NCBI GenBank assembly: GCA_008921705.1
Contig: VFFE01007215.1
Span: 2,708,779 to 2,772,778, forward strand
Direction: 5' to 3'
Length of the DNA stretch: 64,000 bases
Source of the DNA: Burhinus oedicnemus
Lineage: Eukaryota; Chordata; Aves; Charadriiformes; Burhinidae
The notes under the pieces are model-generated. The model saw nothing but the letters and a program-made list of their open reading frames with translations, did no database searches and had not been told where the DNA came from. The translations under genes were made by a program, and so were the position numbers. The stretch's first letter is position 1. Every line of letters starts with the position of its first letter. This document shows, in pieces, positions 13,201 to 28,200 of this stretch.

Positions 13201-16200
13201 CAAATCAGTGCTTAAACAACAGAATCCTTCCCATGCATCTCATCACCAGACAGCTCTGCAGAATATCTTGCCTGGGCTGACCTGAGTCATCTTCCCACAG
13301 CATTCTGCTAGAGAAGCTGGCAGCCCGTGGCTTAGACAGGTGTGCTCTTCACTGGGTTAAAAACTGGCTGGATGGCCGAGCCCAGAGAGTTGTGGTGAAT
13401 GGCGTTAAATCCAGCTGGTGGCAGGTCTCAAGCGGTGTTCCTCAGGGCTCAGTTTTGGGGCCAGCCTCGTTTCATATCTTTAGTGATGATCTGGACGAGG
13501 GGATTGAGTGCACCCTCAGTAAGTTTGCAGATGACACCAAATTAAGCGGCAGTGTTGATCTGCTTGAGGATAGGAAGGCTCTGCAGAGGGATCTGGACAG
13601 GCTGGATGAATGGGCTGAAGCCAACTGCATGAGGTTTAACAAGGCCAAGTGCCGGCTCCTGCACTTGGGTCACAACAACCCCAGGCAACGCTACAGGCTT
13701 GGGGAGCTGGAAAGCTGCCTGGCAGAGAAGGATCTGGGGGTCCTGGTGGACAGCCGGCTGAACATGAGCCATCAGTGTGCCCAGGTAGCCAAGAAGGCCA
13801 ATGGCATCTTGGCCTGTATCAAGAACAGTGTGACCAGCAGTAGGGAAGTGATTGTGCCCCTGTACTCAGCGCTGGTGAGGCCGCAGCTTGAGTACTGTGT
13901 TCAGTTTTGGGCGCCACAGTATAGGAGGGACATTGAGGTGCTGGAGCGTGTCCAGAGAAGGGCAACAAAGCTGGTGAGGGGTCTGGAAAACACATCTTAC
14001 GAGGAGCAGCTAAGGGAATTAGGACTGTTCAGTCTGGAGAAGAGAAAGTTGAGGTGAGACCTTATTGCTCTCTACAGCTACCTGCAGGAGGTTGTAGTGA
14101 GATGGGCACTGGTCTCTTCTCCCAAGTAACTAGCGATAGGACAAGAGGAAACGGGTTCCAGTTGCACCAGGGCAAGTTTAGGCTGGACATTAGGAAAAAT
14201 TTTTTCACTGAAAGAGTTATCAAACATTGGAACAGGCTGCCCAGGGAGGTGGTCAAGCCACTATCCCTAGACATGTTTAAAAGTCCTGTAGATATGGTGC
14301 TTAGAGACATGGTTTAGTGGCAGACCTGGTAGAGTAGTAGTCAGTGGTTGGACTAGATAATCTTAAAGGTCTTTTCCAACCTAAATGATTCTATGATTCA
14401 GTCTCATTGTGTAAACATATGTGTCCAGTGCCATTTTGGGGCTCAGAAGTATCAGAGGCACCCATTTGAGTGACAGACATGATGTAGGAGCAGTATCTGA
14501 AGACCAGGAAGGATCATTAAAGGTATCTCAACTGACCTTAGGCATCTAGGCTTTAGGGAGGTGAATTGAGTGTCCAGGGTCCATTGACTGCAATGGGACA
14601 GTAGGACTAGCTCACAAGGAGACACCAGAATGTATGCGTTTTAATTTGGAGTCACATTTCCCCTCTCATACCACAGCAACTGACTGTAGTGATTTTCTTT
14701 TTTTGTTTTTAGGACTGTTAGTTTTCAATTAAAAAAAAGTATAAGCAAATTTATATTAATTCCATGATCTGTTGCAGAAACATGTGGCACACATTCGAAA
14801 TACATGAGAGCTGTGTACCCAACAAAAACCTTTCCAAACCACTATACTATTGTCACAGTAAGTGAGAATTTGCTATTTTTCCTTTTCATTTTCTGGATGA
14901 CATAGAAAGGATTTTATGGTGCCAAGGAATTAACTAATCATTTTTTGGGATATGGGAACTCAAGCTATGGAAGTGAAAGAGAGAGAGATGCTGATATAGT
15001 ACATGCAGGCATGATCTATGTGGCTATATATGTATGCTATCTGATTCTGGCCTGTGAACTGGTTATTCCTGATCTTTGTCAGTCTAATTGGGTATAGGTG
15101 AGTATGGGTGAAGACACAGCCATTTGATGATCGTCTGTGTTATGATGGGTTTGGCAGCGGATATATAGACACATGACATATATGGTACTTAATCTATAGC
15201 ACATCACGTTTTCATTGGGCTGGGGAGAAAATAGGGAAAGTTAAGGAAACTTGACAGGCACATTGAATTCATTGCAGGAATCTGATGATCTGTGTGAGTT
15301 AGGAAAGTGTGTTCTGTTTCTGTGATAAAACAGCCCTAAAAATAATTGCAACATACTTTAGGCTCCATTTGATTTCAAGATTCATCTTTTTTTGTTTATT
15401 TTTATTTTGCAGGGATTGTATCCAGAATCTCATGGTATTATTGATAACAACATGTATGATGTAGAGTTGAACAAGCATTTCTCACTTTCAGGGATGGAAA
15501 AATTTGAACCTTCATGGTGGAAGGGGCAGCCAGTAGGTTTATTTCTCATCATAGTATTCCTTTATGTCTAGAGTGGTTCATGTGCTGTATTATAAAACAA
15601 CACAAAAAGAGAAAAAATGCAAAGCACTGTGATACATTTGCAGTATGTGCTAAATATCCTAGAGGCTTCATATTATAGGCTGCCTACAAAAGTTTGCTTT
15701 TTATGAAAGTAAAAGAACCCTTAAAGTGTTAATTCTGTTAAAAATTTCACTTAACGTGACAGTTAGTAAGAAAGACTTCAATATTTTGGCTAGCATTGGA
15801 ATGCTAGACAAACTTTTGCCACAGGAAGCCGCAGTAAATTTTTGATAAGGTTTTATTGTGAGGTTTTATTTTTCTGTGTTTTAACAACTAGCTACAAAAT
15901 GAAATCTGAAAATCTACTTCCAAATTATATCCATTTACAAATACTCTTACAAAGTCCAGGCATATAAAGGCAAGGAAGAGAATAGCAAGGAGCTTAATTT
16001 CCAGCAAAATGAACACTTATAATGTATGGCACATTTCATAAGAAAACCCCCACCTTGATTGTACCTATGGTTATGATTAATATTATTAATTTACTAGAAA
16101 TATCAAGCTGTAATAACTGTACAAAAATATAAAAAATACACATGTAGTATGTAGTACAACTCCTTAATATACATTTATATATTTATTTATATATTTGTGT

Positions 16201-19200
16201 GTGTGTGTGTGTGTATATATGTCTGTGTAGTCATGTTTATAGTATACTCAAGTACCCAGGTTTTGGTGCTATTGTTTCAGGAAGGATTTAGTCAGGTTTG
16301 TAATGGAACCACAGCTGCACTTTTTAAGATGAATAGAAATTTGCCCTTATAATGAAGTCATATCACTTGAATCCATAGGATAGGATAGGATAGGATAGGA
16401 TAGGATAGGATAGGATAGGATAGGATAGGATAGGATAGGATAGGATAGGATAGGATAGGATATTTCAGTTGGAAGGGACTGCAACAGTTATCTAGGCCAA
16501 CTGCCTGATCACTTCAGGGCTGACTGAAAGTTCAAGCATGTTATTAAGGGCGTTGTCCAAATGCCTCTTAAACACTGAGAGACTTGGGGCACCGACCGCC
16601 TCTCTAGGAAGCCTGTTCCAATATTTGACCACCCTCTCGGTAAAGAAATGTTTCCTAATGTTAAGTCTGAAGATCCCTGATGCAACTTTGAACCATTCTT
16701 CCATCTTCATGATCCATTCCAATGGCAATTGCCACAGGAAAAAAGATCGCTACCTGTTGCCAATTATGGAAATACCTATATGATTTTTTTCTATGCTGAG
16801 AATACCCAAGAAATGGCAACACCCTGTCTTCCATGCTACTACATTTTCTTCAGAATGCGTATATAGAAAACAAACTTCAAATCAGATATGGTCATTAGGC
16901 AACTGCGTGATGTCTGAAAGAAGAAAGAGAAATGCATGTTTGCAGCCCATATTTCTGATCCAGTTATCTATTTTTCCTTTGGTGATCTGAGGTTCTCCAG
17001 TGGTGTAAATGCTATAAAATCATTTTTTTACATCTTTATGCATAGGTTTGGCTGACAGCAATGTACCAAAATTTGAAAGCCGGCACCTTCTTTTGGCCAG
17101 GCTCTGATGTTGCGATTAATGGAACATACCCCACCTTGTACAGTGTATTCAACAGGTAAGTTTTCATAGGGCTTATAGTAAATTTCTGTAGATTACTCCA
17201 AAAATCCCAATTGCCATGTGACAGTTGAAGGACATGAAATACAAGATTTTTAAACTACAAAATTTTTAAACAACAGTCTGAGAGATAAATGCCATGTCAC
17301 ATCGTCCTGGTTTTGCCATGCAACTACCAATAATAGTTGAAATTTTCAAAACCATTTAGGGGATTCACAATGAGAAAGTCAAAGGGTACTATATATTCTG
17401 CTCTCCTACAGAGTTTTGAAAGTTTCAGCCAACTGCAAACCACTGATCTCCCACTAGGAAAGCATCCTATAACTGATTAGTAGCCACTGCTAAACTATAA
17501 CGATGATCACTGTATTTCCACACATAAAATACTATACATATACTACGTAGCCCTTTAAAAATACTTTAAAAATACTACACATATTGTATAGCCCTTTAAA
17601 AATCCTTGTACTTGAGAATAAGCTTTCAGATAACCTATACCCTAAGATAATGAACACAAACTTGGAAGCCATGGCAAGAAGCTATAGAAAGCAAAAACTA
17701 ATTGAAGAGAGGATGCTGGGTAGGGAAGCTACTGAAGGAAGATGGGCTCTAGATCAATTCTCTTTTGCTTGTGTGTGTGATAATGTGCACACTGCTGCTG
17801 AATCATAGTTCTGTAAGTTTTGTCTAATTAATTCACAGATTACACATGTGAAAATATAGCAATTACCTTCATAGTATTTTTTTTCTCATGGAAGGCATTC
17901 ATATTAGTAAATTAAATCTAAATTTTTATGATTTCAGTAAATCTGCCATGATTCTTGACATTTACAAAGATAATCTGCAGCACGTATGTAACTGTAAGTC
18001 TCTATCGATAACAAAGGTTTTGCAGTGATGTGTAGGATTGGTACTCAGAAAACACCTCAGTACCGTAGGTAACTAACATAAAGCTTGTGCATGACTTTGG
18101 GGGAAAGCAAAGCTATTAATGGGTGAATTCCTTCATAGGAGACAAAACATGACCTCACAAAGATTTTGCTGGGGACATTAGTTTCTTTTAAAATATGAAA
18201 GTCCAAGGTTTATACATGCTGGAAAGAATAAAAATCATTCTGACTTGTACTTCAGGTTTATGTCCCAAACTTGAAATCTCTTTTTTGCATGTAATTAATT
18301 ATAAATATTTGAGTACTCTCATCAACATCACATATTTTTGTTTGCAAAATCAGGATCTGTCTAATGCACTGTTAGAATTGAGTTACATTCCATCAAAAAT
18401 TAGAAAAATAAAACTGATTGCTGATACCTAGTTGAGATGCATCATTCTTAAAACCCAAATCTGTGACTTTACTATATGACTAGAGGGTGGACACTTACTC
18501 TGTATCTTGGAATTAAAAGGTCTTATCAGGAAAGACTTGTTAACATCTTTTTTTTTTTTTTTTCAGTTCAGTTACATATGAAGAGAGAATTTCAGGAGTA
18601 TTGAAATGGCTTGATTATACCAAATCTGAGAGGTAATAGTAATATCTAGCTGTTTTGTGAGACTACAGCTTAGAAAGGTTTTAATGCTTAGTAATTGAAA
18701 TTTCTGTTGGTGTTTGTGAAATATGCAATCTTCCTCACTATCTCAAATGATAATTTGCTCAATTTAGGCGTGTTCTGTAAGTATAGGTAATCATTTTCAG
18801 GATAAGATTGTAGATACAAAAGATGAAAAAGTGCACATATATCTGAATGGGATGTACTGTTGTATGAGGGTTTTTTTTATTGTTGTGTCTTTTTTCTTGG
18901 TGCATAGCCTAGAGGAAACATGGAACATTCAATTTCTAGTCTAAGTGTATGGACAAAAGATTTTATATGAAAGATATTTCACAAGAAAGATTAAATATCT
19001 GAAAGTAATTGCAGGCAGTAATTCAGGATGAAAAGTATATGTCAGTACTGATTGTGGTGCTCAACTTTGTGACGTGTAAACAAGTGAAATCTTTTGTATG
19101 ATAATTTGCTAACAAATTCCTAATATATTTGCAGTTAGGAGATGCTCTCTAGACCCTCACTGCTTAATCAGGCGAAGAGATCCTTTAGTTGGTAGTTCCA

Positions 19201-22200
19201 CTTACATCTCAAAAAGGAACAGCTTGCTCTGCTGTCAGAGATCTTGAAGTTTTTCAGAGCGATTTTTGGATGCCAGTTAAAGACACTGGATACTGTTTCT
19301 GAAATTTTAACTTCAAATAATCCATGTTGATGAATTACAAAGCTTTGAGGAAGTTGAATGTTTATATTTGCTGTGTGGACTATTATTGAGGTTTAATGAA
19401 GTTATTTATAATTCCATTTTAAGTTGCATTTAATATTTATTTTTTTAATGAAAGTGTTGTTTTGAAACTCTGTCTCTAGATTCTCTTAATATTCCATTCT
19501 TGTTTATTTCTAACTCGAGGCCTGATTTTTACACTTTATATATTGAAGAACCAGATTCTTCTGGACATTCATTTGGACCGGTTAGTGGTGGTGTAAGTAG
19601 TTTTTGTGTTTTTCTTAGACTAAATCACACCAAAAATGGTGCCATACTATAGACTTAACCAACTTATGAACTTGGAAAGGATAGTAAATCAAAAATTACC
19701 TTGACCATTTTACGAGTTTTTATTAAGAACTCTTGCTTGTGATTGAGCCCATTGTTATGATTCCAACACTGTGTATGAATCAAAAGAGCTGTAAACCAGA
19801 CTGGCAGAAAATCATTTCACATCATACTATTAGAAATAGAATCACAGAATCATAGAATGGTTTAGGTTGGAAGTGACCTTAAAGATCATCTAGTCCAATC
19901 CACCTGCCATGGGCAGGGACACCTCCTACTAGACCACGTTGCGCAAAGCTCCACCGAGCATGGCCTTGAACACTTCCAGGGATGGGGCCTCCACAGCTTC
20001 CCTGGGCAACCTGTTCCAGTGCCTCACCACCCTCGTAGTGAAAAATTTCTTCCTGATATCTAATCTAAATCTACTAGTCCAATAATATTAATGGTTCTAT
20101 TTAGACTGAACTCTAATTTTATTGGCAAGTGGTATGTGGAAGCATGTGACCTGGCAAATTCTTAGAACTGTCTTTTATTTATTCCTAACACTGTACTTCA
20201 ATGTTTGTTAATCTGTAACCCAAAAATATTACATTTTTACTTGCATGCAGGCATAAAGTTCAGTCTTTAAGGAGCTTGGGACTTATATCACCTTCTACCT
20301 GGAACGGTCTTGTTTAATATATTTGAAAATGGTCTTCAGCAAAAGACTGTGTTGTAGCGGACAAGGACCAAAAAACTGATCTTTATAGGACAGTTTTGGG
20401 CTCCCTAACTGGAAAAGGAATTCCATTTCTCTTTGTATATACATTACTGTATGTGTAATTGTATATGTGTACGTTGTCCATGCACACAAGACAGTGCATC
20501 AGAGTTAGGGGAACAAGAAGGGTGCAAGTACTCTGATGTGGAGACCTCAGACCCTGTTGGGAATTGTCTTTACTGTAGGACTTACAGGAAGACTGTAAGT
20601 GAGCTGCACCGGCTAGGGAAGAGCCATCCTCTGTGAATGGCTGCAGAGTGGATTTCTCCCATATTACTTCAGTGGTGGTCTGTGGTTTCCTGTAGGAAGT
20701 TTAAAGGGACTCTTTATAGAAGAGAAGGGCACCATGCCTTCTTGGATGTTACACTGGTCTTATAGATAATATGTATGTATAAATATTTTTGAAATGCTGC
20801 TTTTTGTTAATACAATGACATTCATACTACAACAAAAATTGTATTTGATGTTTTAAATCTGATATTTTGTACAAATTTGGGAGTGAGGAACAAATTTCAT
20901 CTGAATGCATTAATTTTCTTCTTTCAATAAACATTTTAAAGTTCAATTTTTCTAAGGTAATAGAAAAAATCAATTGCAATTCTTTTTTTTGTTGCATATT
21001 CTGCAGTAGAGTAGTGGAATTCTGCACATTATACTCTAGTGGTGGAAAAAGAAAAGAAGAAGCAATATTACAAACCTGCAAACTGACAGAAAAGATCACT
21101 TTTTTCAGACTTTGCTGATTACATTTTAAGTGAGAACTTGAAATCAGAAAGAAAAATTCTAATGAAACTGGTTTATCTCACAGGTAATCAAAGCCTTACA
21201 GCTAGCAGATCAAGCACTGGGGATGCTAATGGACGGACTTAAACAAAGAAACCTGCACAAATGTGTAAACCTCATTGTTTTAGCTGATCATGGTAATGTA
21301 TATAGTTCTTTTTTCAATCTAAATTTTACTGAGTCATTGTTTTCTTCCTCTGTGTAATATGTGTGCTTACTAGTTTTAATCTATTTTTATAATTCACTTT
21401 ATCTTCCCTGCCATATATTGCATATAAAAAAATAACTTTCTATATTGTCCTTTAGGAATGGAGATGACATACTGCAGACAGTTAGAATATATGACTAATT
21501 ACTTCAAGCAGATTGATTTCTACATATATGCTGGGCCTGCAGCTCGCATTCGAGCAAAAAATGTTCCAAAGGACTATTTTACCTGTAAGTGTGAACCAAT
21601 CCTGGGATTGCACAATCAATGTAACAGGAAATAAATAAATAAATAGGGAAAATGGATAAGCAGTAGTAATCAGCAGAGTAAACAGCTTTCTGTTTCACTT
21701 AACCTACCTTAAACATCCATGGAAGTTGTTCTGGTTTTTTTGCAAGAGCGACCACTTTAGATTAAATTGAAGGTTAGACAAGCTTGTTGCAGACTTTGAT
21801 TTGCATTTTCTTGTTGTGTGGAAAGATGAAGTAAAGATAGTTTTATTGTTTCGAACTGGAACTTCAGGTCTTTCCTAAGTGCATTGCTCTTCACAGATTT
21901 CCTGTGCAACATTGGCAGATCAGTCTTTTTGAAGCAGTGACTATTTCCAGTTGTGAGTACAAAGTTACGGAATCTGAATCTTAGCACAGTGGCATCTAAG
22001 CCTTGGTTGAGCCCTTTAGCTAGCAACACAAAAGAACACAAAATTGAAACCATGTGAGCTGACTCTGACTTGGAATAGATGCTGTGCTACCAGACTAAAA
22101 AAAAAAAACCCAAACCCCAAAACTTTCTATATCAGGGCAAAAATGGAAGTGCTCTATTTAGTGAGTTTATAGAATTCATAAAGTATTCTAAAAGGCACAA

Positions 22201-25200
22201 TTCTTGCAGATCTCAAATAAGAGCTGGGATCCCCTTGCACTTCTTATTTATCTTTTCTAATTGTATTTATATTTGTAGGCACAGTATTTATACAACATAA
22301 AGCAGACTTTCATTGGTTTAAATAACTAAGTCAGACAGGACCAGAGTAATAAGCAGAGGAGAGAATAATGATGTTTTGTATGTGTCTTAATATAATTGTT
22401 GACTCATTTCCTCTAATGGTCTTACTTTTTCTGAAGGAATTTTCCTTCTGTAAAGTGCTCAGATTTGTTTTTTAGAAAGCCAATGTCAAAAGGCTAAAGT
22501 CACTATCTGAGAATGTGGAAGGTGAAAGTACTAAGAGGGACTGTTTTTTTCTCTGTGACCGCTGCTGGAAGTGGAATACAAGACAAGTGCTTCACGTCCA
22601 GTTCAATGTAAAAAAAGGTTATACTTGAAACAGAGGTTGGGTGGGACAAAGAAAATTTGGTTCTGATGATGGGTCAGCTTCAGGTGTAGGCAGTCATCAC
22701 CATGGCAGTTTTCTATAGTCTGTCTTGATGTACCCAAAGTGCTAAGTACTTCCACAGGCTACCACACTTACAGTTACCTTTGGAAACACAGCAGTCCTAC
22801 CTACCTACCTACCTTACGGTTACCATAATCTTCACAGGCTAATAAAGAAATTCAATTTTACAGACAAAAAGCATGCTGAAATTTTTATCATGAGGCTTTG
22901 GACCTTTATCTGTTTGAATGTATGTTAATTCGTATTTTCTTTTTAACAGTTGATTCAGAAGGAATTGTTAAAAACCTCACAGTGAGTAAATATTTTCATA
23001 ATTTTTCCTCGTAGTTCCTCTTAGTAGGAATCTGATCAAAAAGCACAGTTTGTGAAAAACTGAGACTACAGTGCCAGTTTAAATAGTGTACTGGCTCCAG
23101 CATATCATAGGAGGCAGTGCTGGAAGTTGTTCAAAGATGGTGCACAAAGGTTTGCCGTGGGGGATCTCTGTTCAGAGCAAAAGAGTTTTCTGTACTTCAC
23201 TTTGAAAGAGAAGTGGCTGACTTCACGTGGAGAAAGTAGGGTATATCTTCATTATAGAACAGAATACAACACAGAGATGCTTTAGATAATAGGCATCTGT
23301 TAGCTCTGGACCACAAGTGCTGCACCCAGGTGAGGTTAAAGCAGCTTTTCCACACAACAGATAATGACATTGTAGAGCACATTGCCACAGGTTGTTGTAG
23401 AGGCCGGAAATATAAATAGGAAGGGGGGATTTTAGTCAAATTAATGAAGGACAGGCCTGTAAGGGCTATTAAACATGATCCACAAACAACCTCTGACTTT
23501 AGAAATCCCTGAAGCCTCAAGGAAACTGAGCAGCTACAAGAAAGAAGGTTCATTCAGTACTTGACTTGTTCTTACACAATTTCTCTAAGTATCTGATTCT
23601 GGAAATTCTGGAGATCTGATTGGAAACAGAGTACTAGGCAAGGTGGACCTTTCGCATGAGGCAGTATGGCTCTTTTAAATCTTATATGACATATCACTTA
23701 TGTACTTGCAGTGCTTTTGGGTATGCTGCACTACCACTAGGCCCCGTACTGATAGTTCTGCTTGAGTCTCTGCCATAGTGTGTCGATGTAGCACTTCAGG
23801 GCAGGTCCAGGCTTGTCTGTGTCTCCCATGTAGACCATTGCTCCTTGTGGGTACACTCTGTGACAGCTGAGATCTGAAGGGTGCAAAGAAAGAAGTGCAG
23901 AATGGAATGCAAAACACAGGAGGCCTATTTGTTTTACTGAAAGGTGATAAGATGTGACAGTGCATGTTTTTCCTTATACATTTTTAGATAGATAAATTGC
24001 TGCCTTTTAAAAATTTTTTTAATGTTCCAGATATACATTAGTACATGTGGGATGAATGTGGTGGACAAACGAAAATGCTTGTAGGAAAGTTGTCTTTTTC
24101 TGTTTCTTGCATTTATAATTTACATTGAGTTAAACATTTATAGAATCATACAATCATAGAATCATTTAGGTTGGAAAAGACCTTTAAGATCATCGAGTCC
24201 AACCATTAACCTGGCACTGCCAAGTCCACCACTAAACCATGTCCCTAAGCACCACGTCTACACAGCTTTTAAGTACCTCCAGGGATGGTGACTCAACCAC
24301 TTCCCTGGGCAGCCTGTTCCAATGCTTGACAACCCATTTGGTGAAGAAATTTTTCCTCATATCCAATCTAAATCTCCCCTGGTGCAACTTGAGGCCCTTT
24401 CCTCTTGTCCTATCACTTGTTAGTTGGGGAAGATACCGACCCCCACCTCACTACAAGGTAGTTGTAGAGAGTGATAAGGTCTGCCCTCAGCCTTCTTTTC
24501 TCCAGACTAAACAACCCCAGTTCCCTCAGCTGCTTCTCATAAGACTTGTTCTCTAGACCCTTTACCAGCTTTGTTGCCCTTCTCTGGACATGCTCCAGCA
24601 CCTCAATGTCTTTCTTGTAGTGAGGTGCCCAAAACTGAACGAAGTACTCAAGGTGCGGCCTCACCAGTGCCAAGTACAGGGGGATGATTGCTTCCCTAGT
24701 CCTGCTCACCACACTATTCCTGATACAGGCCAGAATGTTATTGGCTTTCTTGGCCACCTGGGCACACTGCTGGCTCGTATTCAGCTGGCACCCCCAGAAG
24801 CTTTTCCACCAGGAAGCTTTGCAGCCACTCTTCCCAAGCCTGTAGCACTGTATGGGGTTGTTGTGACCCAAGTGCAGGACCCAGCACTTGGCCTTATTGA
24901 ACCTCATACCATTGGCCTCGGCTCATTGGTCCAGCCTGCCCAGATCCCTCTGTAGAGCTTCCTATCCTTAAGCAGATCAACAGTCCTGCCCAACTTGATG
25001 TCATCTGCAAACTTAGTGAGGGTGCACTCAGTCCCCTTGTCCAGATCATTGATAAAGATATTAAACAGAACCAGCCCCAATACTGAGGCCTGGGGAACAC
25101 CACGTGTCACTGGCTGCCAACTGGATTTAACGCCATTCACCACCACTCTTTGGGCCCAGCCTTCCAGCCAGTTTTTCACTCAGCCAAGAGTACGCCTATC

Positions 25201-28200
25201 CAAGCCATGAGCAGCTAGTTTCTCCAGGAGTATGCTGTAGGAAACTTAAACTGCTTGCTCTCTATGTATTGTTATAATTTTCACTTCTTTCCTTCGTTGC
25301 CAGTTTGTTTTCTATTCTGTGACTAGCCCTAGTCCAAACAGTAGACAGATGTTCTGGTACGTTTAGAATAAATGCTCTCAGCTTGGAAAAATTCTGGGCT
25401 GTCTCAGCTGGGTATATTTCTGATAAATCACCACTAGAGGTCTTCCTTTAACCTGTTGAGCAGTTCAGTTGTGCAATATTACAGGTAGCTTTTGCCTGCT
25501 ACATGTAGTAGCACTGAAGTGCAAAGGGCAGTGAACATTCCTGTTTAATTTTTTCTTGATTCTAAAACCTAAGAACATGTCCTTTATTCCCCAGCATCCA
25601 AAGCAGATACGGGAGCAGAGTATCCATGGTTGGGAATAGCAGAAGGAGCTTTTTCAGTGCTACATCCCCTATCCCATTGCATGATGTGGAGCCTGTCATA
25701 TCAAAGAGCATTAGTGTGAGGGGAATAGCACAATTTTCATGTTCTCAACCCCGGTTGAAACTGCAACTGCTAATAGTTAGAGAGATGTGACATCTCTGCC
25801 TCATAGCAATAGCCTGGTATCAGGATACTTCCTCTTTCCTATTCTATTCATAGTTAGAGTTTGTGTATTTTGTCCCTTTCAAGTTCTTAGAACGAGGGTT
25901 TGGGACAGAGAATGGAGTTGTGCGTTGTATATTAATTGCTAATCAATAGACATAAAGTCATTATATGTTGGTTTCCTCTATTTTTCCCTTTAATTAGACT
26001 ATCCTTTGTAGAATGACCTCCTCTCCTGGGCTCTTCTGTGCAGAGTATACAGTTCTAGCACTTAGAGGTGAAGATGTCAGATCAGACTCCAAGCATGCTA
26101 TAGTTTGTACTGCCTGCGTGGTAAAACAGGTCCACTTCTCTGGTTTTCCCAGCTTCCTAGCAGCTCTTCCCTCAGCATTTTAGATGTTCTGTGTTGCCCC
26201 AGTGCTGGATTCCTGATTAGGAGCAACATTTCTGAAACATTGCCATGATGCTTGCAGCCAGCTGGAATGGCTTGTGATGGCCATATGTATTTAAATCTTT
26301 GCAGTATGTCATGTGGTTTTCATTAGGCTCTCAATGCCAAATTTGTTCATGGCATGCCTACGAACACAACAGTTATATTAACACATTAAATGTGGATGTA
26401 AAAGCTAAGGCCTTTAGCTAACAGCTGACCCCTGGACATTTACATGGCATGACAGTACACGTTCAATCTTTCCGCTAAAACCCTAGACTGTGCTATGTTA
26501 TGTATATTTGGTTTTCTTTGTTATTTATTGAATGGTAAAGTGATAGAAGATGGCAGAAATAAACCGCCAGGGAACTTTCTCTTGTAGAGTGTAATCTTAC
26601 ATACTAGATGCCAGTAATATTAGTATGGACATATAGACTAAACATTACTACTAAATGTCTTTCAGCCTTAGAAGTACTTTTACCACAGCATTTGTGAACT
26701 TGCTATACATATTATAGCAGTAAATTTTCAAACAGTTCCAGAAAAAGCTGCTTTTCCTTCCGAAAATTAGCTCTGCAGATTATCCGAGAAGCTATGTGCT
26801 TTGTGCTTACATTCCAGTCACTAGGGTGTTTGTGATGATTTTGAATGATGGGTTTATTTTTGATACTGAGTAAAACTCATCACTGGGCTCTTTCGTCTTG
26901 CACAGTGCAAAAGATCCCCTCAGCACTTCAAGCCTTATCTGACTCCTGACTTGCCGAAACGATTCCACTATGCTAACAACATGCGTATTGATAAAGTTCA
27001 TCTTTTGGTGGATCGACAGTGGCTGGCTGTGAGGTAACATAATTTATGTGACTGTTATCGTTTTCATCCAATTCTCACCCTTTTAATTTCCTTTACAGAT
27101 GCTTCATTTCTTGTTTTGCTTCAGACTTGTTACATTTCCATGTTTGTTACATTTAAAATATTACTATGTGTAAAAAGGAAATGTGCCTTATACATAAAGC
27201 CAAGAATGTATTATTAGTACGATTCAAATCTTAACAGTCTAATAAAAGAATCATCATTACTCCAGATCAAATTTTTACAGAAAAAAAGGAAGAAAGAAGG
27301 AAATAAAGAAATGAATACTACTACACAGAAAAAGTCTCCAAAAAAAAGTGCACTTAAAATTATTATACAAAGCCTTCCTAGTATCTAGCCCTTTTCCTGG
27401 TGTTACAGTCACCCCTCTACTGCCCTTCTGGGTCCTAAGGTTGATGTCTTCAGCCTGGTGCATGTGTGGATACAGTCAGTAATCAGCATTATGAGTCCTT
27501 CATCAGGAGGAATAGGATGTCGATGTTTCTTATTTCTCACCCTGTGATCCAAATGGAGTCCTTCCTATACATATGCTAACACTACAGCTTGCTCATTCTT
27601 CACTGGCCTGCAAGTTAACATTACATCTCAGTTCACAAGATATGGTGCATTCTACATATGATAAATATTTGTTCTTTATTCTCTTTCTTACATCTAAGTC
27701 TGGTTTTGCTCAGTTCCAGATCTGCATTTCCTTAATTGACCATTGGTGGGTTGTTCCTAGCCTTGGGGTCTCAATTCTACACAGAATAACGAATTGTTAC
27801 TGCTATCTGAATAAAAACTATGTCTTTGCCACGCAAAGATAAGCTGATAACAAATTAGATATAACCACCTTGTCATTACAAAAAATTGCTGCAAGAGCTA
27901 ATCAACAAACAAATAGCTCTGAGCAAGTAAAGAACAGTTCAGACAAGCTTTAGTCCTGAGGCTTTGAAAACTCAATATAAAGCCTGTGCTGTTAGTAGCA
28001 ATACTGTATTTACTGAGCTACAGTGTTGCAGTAGGAGAAGCATGAACTGACTTGGAATTTCGAGACTGTTCAAATAGTAGAAAAAGCTCGGTCAGTATAT
28101 GACTTGATTGTTTGTTTTGATGCAACCAAATAATTGTCCTGGACATATAAAAAGAAACGCCCACTGAAAAATCTCATATTCACCCTTTTTTAAAGTGTGC

